Of a stretch of DNA of 64,000 nucleotides, positions 61,798 to 64,000 are shown one piece after another; the stretch's first letter is position 1, and the number at the start of each line of letters is the position of its first letter. Under the pieces are notes generated by a model that did not search any database, had not been told where the DNA came from, and was given only the letters and a program-made list of their open reading frames with translations. Both the position numbers and the translations under genes were made by a program. This stretch comes from CAZAMB01 sp964486335. GTDB lineage: Bacteria > Planctomycetota > Phycisphaerae > UBA1845. Location: the NCBI GenBank assembly GCA_964486335.1, contig CAZAMB010000003.1, forward strand, positions 124,001 to 188,000, read 5' to 3'.

Positions 61798-62172
61798 ATC
61801 AAGTCCCTAACAAACTTCTTGGAATACGGATCAGAATCCGAGAAGCGGGTCATTGACACGAAGGTGAGAACTTGCCACGATTGCCAGCAGGTAGGTAGCC
61901 TCGGCGGACGCGACAGCCAATGGGCCGGTGACCGCCGCATTTCTTGACCGGGACTACTCCGCAGAAAATCTAAGTTGAGGGGCGCACCGCACGACTACTT
62001 TGCGTGCATCGCCGCCACGCACGTTCGCAAAAGGTCCATTGCAAACGACCGGCCTGTTTCGCTTGGACGCGTCCGAACGATCGCGGCGCGATCCCTTTTT
62101 GATTCACCGAGCGTTCTGTCTTACGTATTGACGTTCGACATTTGGTCATTGCACACATAGAGGAGTTCAACG
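61798..62172. other. Intergenic region
   Basis: About 375 bp after tRNA-Ala. Only short minus-strand frames without support are present. TTGACG at 62128-62133 could be a -35 box, but no -10 sequence follows at the right distance. Confidence 0.4.
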
Positions 62173-64000
62173 ATGCATCCAGGGGAAAAATCACAGCGAG
62201 TCAGAAAACTGTTCGTCATTGCGGTTTTTTTTGCTGCATTGCTTTCCGGCGCGACACTGGCCGTCAATCTCCCACCTGGCGGTGCCGCGCCGCTTTCCGG
62301 TGTTTCCGGCGGCGCCGGACCTGGGACCGTCATCCTCGACGATGCCGTTCCCTTTCAAGTACTCAGCAACGGTGGGGCATTGCTTTTTGAAGGTGAGCTT
62401 CGTGATCGCGTGGTCCGGCTCAACGCAACCGGCACGCTTGCGTTTGTCCGGCAGATACTGAACACAACTCCACGCCTTAACGGCCGCGTAGTGCGACTCG
62501 AGTGCGGCGACTATAGATCCTTTCTCACGAATGTCGATTTTTCGACGACCAGCTTGGGAACGGTAAGACCCGATTCCGCATCGCGTACATCGAATGGATC
62601 CAACATTTCATTCCATTTCGACGAAACTCCGATTACCGGCGGCGACGAGTCCAAGTTCGTCCACGTGGCAACCGAAGCGCTTCATTATGCGGATCGTGGA
62701 AAATGCATCGTCAGGCTCGCCACAGGTGAAGAAACGTCCGTTTCGGTCGTGCGGCCGGTGCGTCATGTCGATCCCGGCTGCCGCGAGATTGATTTCGAAG
62801 ACCTTCCGCCAGGAATGATGATTCCGGCCGGCGGCAGTTTTGCGTCGAATGGCGTGCTCATGCACTTGCGGGAGTTCTACTGGGACGTTGGGAGTTGTAC
62901 GAATCCAACCATGGGCGGCGCCGTGCGCGTACAGAGCACCGATATGGCCTGTGGTTCGGGGCGAGAGCTTCAAGTAGGCAACGTTAATGTTGAATTCGAC
63001 TACGGCGCGCCACTTCTGGGAATGGTCATTTACTTTGGCGAATACGGAGGTAATGTCAATCTGACCGTGAACGGACACTGCGTCAGCGTGCCCGATTTCA
63101 GTGACCTTCCACCCGTGGTGGGCGGTGTCGAAGTCACGGTGAACGAGGCCAACCCCGGCCAGGGTTGCGGCAGGATTACCTTGCAGGGTCCGATCCACTC
63201 CGTGAGCGTCGGCGGACAGGAGTTCTGGATCGATCAAGTCCTCTGCGAACCGGACGTTTGTTTTGACGACAACACGCCGCCGGTCGCAGAAATTGGCGAG
63301 CCTGGGTCGGAATCCTGCGTCTGCGATCCAGTCGCAATTCACGGAACCGCCAATGACGTCAATTTCGATCGCTACCTTCTTGAGTACCGCCTCACAACGG
63401 ATCCCATCTGGCATCCGATCGTGACGTCGGGCATGCCGGTTGTGGCCGGATTGCTTGGCACCTGGAGCGCAGCAGGGTTGCCGCAGGGGCGGTACATCAT
63501 TCGCCTTACGGCGGTCGACGCTTGCGGACACAGTTCAACGGCCGTCACAGTGGTCTGGCTTGGAACCACGTTCGACTCACTCATCCTCCGTGGACCGGAC
63601 AACGGCGATATCCTGGGCGGCACGGTTTGTCTGGACGGGACCGTATGGGACAATTACTGCTTTGACGAATACGCAGTCGAATACCGGCCGGCTGGCGGCA
63701 CGCTTTGGAGTCCGGTCGATCCGTCGCAGCCCATCTACACATCCACGGTTATCAACGATCCGTTCGCCCAATGGGACACCGTCGGGCTGGGGATACCTGA
63801 TGGTCAATACGCCCTGCGGGTTCGGGCGCGCGACGATTGCGACAACACCGCCGAGGTGACCCGCGACGTTATTGTGGATAATACCTGGCCGACCGCGGTC
63901 ATCACCGACCCACAACCTTGTCAGTATGTCGAGGGCTTCGTGGAGGTGCGTGGCACGGCCGCCGACGCCAACCTGGATAGCTGGGTACTGCAATACTCTG
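62173..64000 (+). CDS. Large secreted repeat protein, 3'-truncated by the window
   Basis: ATG 62173 with AGGAG 7 nt upstream; the frame stays open to the last base (609 codons), so the stop lies beyond the window. Signal peptide (LFVIAVFFAALLSGATLA). The first ~350 residues include a beta-rich segment with a possible PEP-CTERM-protein-like core (IDFEDLPPGMMIPAGGSFAS, GMVIYFGEYGGNVNLTV). From about 63270 there are tandem Ig/FlgD-like units, each starting with a GTA/GTVWDN-type strand and ending with a D-A/D-C-G/N-x-S/T turn (FDRYLLEYRLTT, LPQGRYIIRLTAVDACG, GIPDGQYALRVRARDDC). The organisation suggests a cell-surface or matrix protein. Confidence 0.8.
   Translation, partial: MHPGEKSQRVRKLFVIAVFFAALLSGATLAVNLPPGGAAPLSGVSGGAGPGTVILDDAVPFQVLSNGGALLFEGELRDRVVRLNATGTLAFVRQILNTTPRLNGRVVRLECGDYRSFLTNVDFSTTSLGTVRPDSASRTSNGSNISFHFDETPITGGDESKFVHVATEALHYADRGKCIVRLATGEETSVSVVRPVRHVDPGCREIDFEDLPPGMMIPAGGSFASNGVLMHLREFYWDVGSCTNPTMGGAVRVQSTDMACGSGRELQVGNVNVEFDYGAPLLGMVIYFGEYGGNVNLTVNGHCVSVPDFSDLPPVVGGVEVTVNEANPGQGCGRITLQGPIHSVSVGGQEFWIDQVLCEPDVCFDDNTPPVAEIGEPGSESCVCDPVAIHGTANDVNFDRYLLEYRLTTDPIWHPIVTSGMPVVAGLLGTWSAAGLPQGRYIIRLTAVDACGHSSTAVTVVWLGTTFDSLILRGPDNGDILGGTVCLDGTVWDNYCFDEYAVEYRPAGGTLWSPVDPSQPIYTSTVINDPFAQWDTVGLGIPDGQYALRVRARDDCDNTAEVTRDVIVDNTWPTAVITDPQPCQYVEGFVEVRGTAADANLDSWVLQYS

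Overview
The window is about 64 kb of GC-rich bacterial chromosome. It most resembles a Planctomycetota genome, probably a Phycisphaerae-like lineage. The reasons are a TIGR02999-type ECF sigma factor translationally coupled to a kinase/FGE-like protein, dockerin-like and thrombospondin type 3-like tails on secreted proteins, an IPTL-CTERM-like sorting tail, giant Rhs proteins, and many multiheme cytochromes. This assignment is an inference from gene style; there is no rRNA in the window.

Region 1 (1-8858, all +) is a respiratory electron-transfer cluster. It encodes the end of a multiheme cytochrome c, a Tat-exported four-cluster ferredoxin (HybA/HmcB-like), an NrfD/PsrC membrane subunit, a 13-heme cytochrome, a NapC/NirT-type 10-heme cytochrome, and an 11-heme protein fused to a membrane cytochrome b. 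Together they carry about 40 heme sites. No catalytic oxidoreductase subunit is visible, so the cluster looks like a quinone-to-periplasm electron conduit of Hmc/Qrc type. Region 2 (9075-12635, +) holds a small membrane zinc-ribbon protein and two overlapping SPFH/band-7 genes.

Region 3 (12645-31077) is mixed housekeeping and accessory DNA. It holds a secreted M4 metallopeptidase, an outer-membrane barrel with a clear terminator, and a minus-strand NusG-like antiterminator, polysaccharide-export lipoprotein and YjbR set. Divergent from that set is an HD-GYP/PilZ/HEAT protein, followed by an FHA-trypsin membrane protease. Then come a Tyr/Asp-rich peptide, polA, an IPTL-CTERM protein, a Gly-linker zinc-ribbon protein, a GT2/DUF2304 pair and a lipoprotein. 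trmB and ftsK (31132-34527, +) follow.

Region 4 (about 34.5-57.9 kb) looks like an accessory island lying between ftsK and a tRNA-Val gene. It begins with a cysteine-rich VWA/TSP3 protein and a 10-kb exported Rhs protein ending in a Tox-REase-5-like nuclease, with an Imm52-like immunity gene overlapping its end. Behind these lie an orphan Rhs-core/HNH-type toxin cassette with its own putative immunity gene, and a third Rhs-core fragment cut by a complete IS3-family element. Next is an ECF sigma, kinase/FGE-like and two-orphan-ORF block. The island closes with an inverted fragment of the same IS, beside the tRNA.

Region 5 (57943-64000) has tRNA-Val(GAC), a large C45-like (NTN-hydrolase) fusion protein, tRNA-Ala(UGC), and the start of a large secreted repeat protein that runs off the window.
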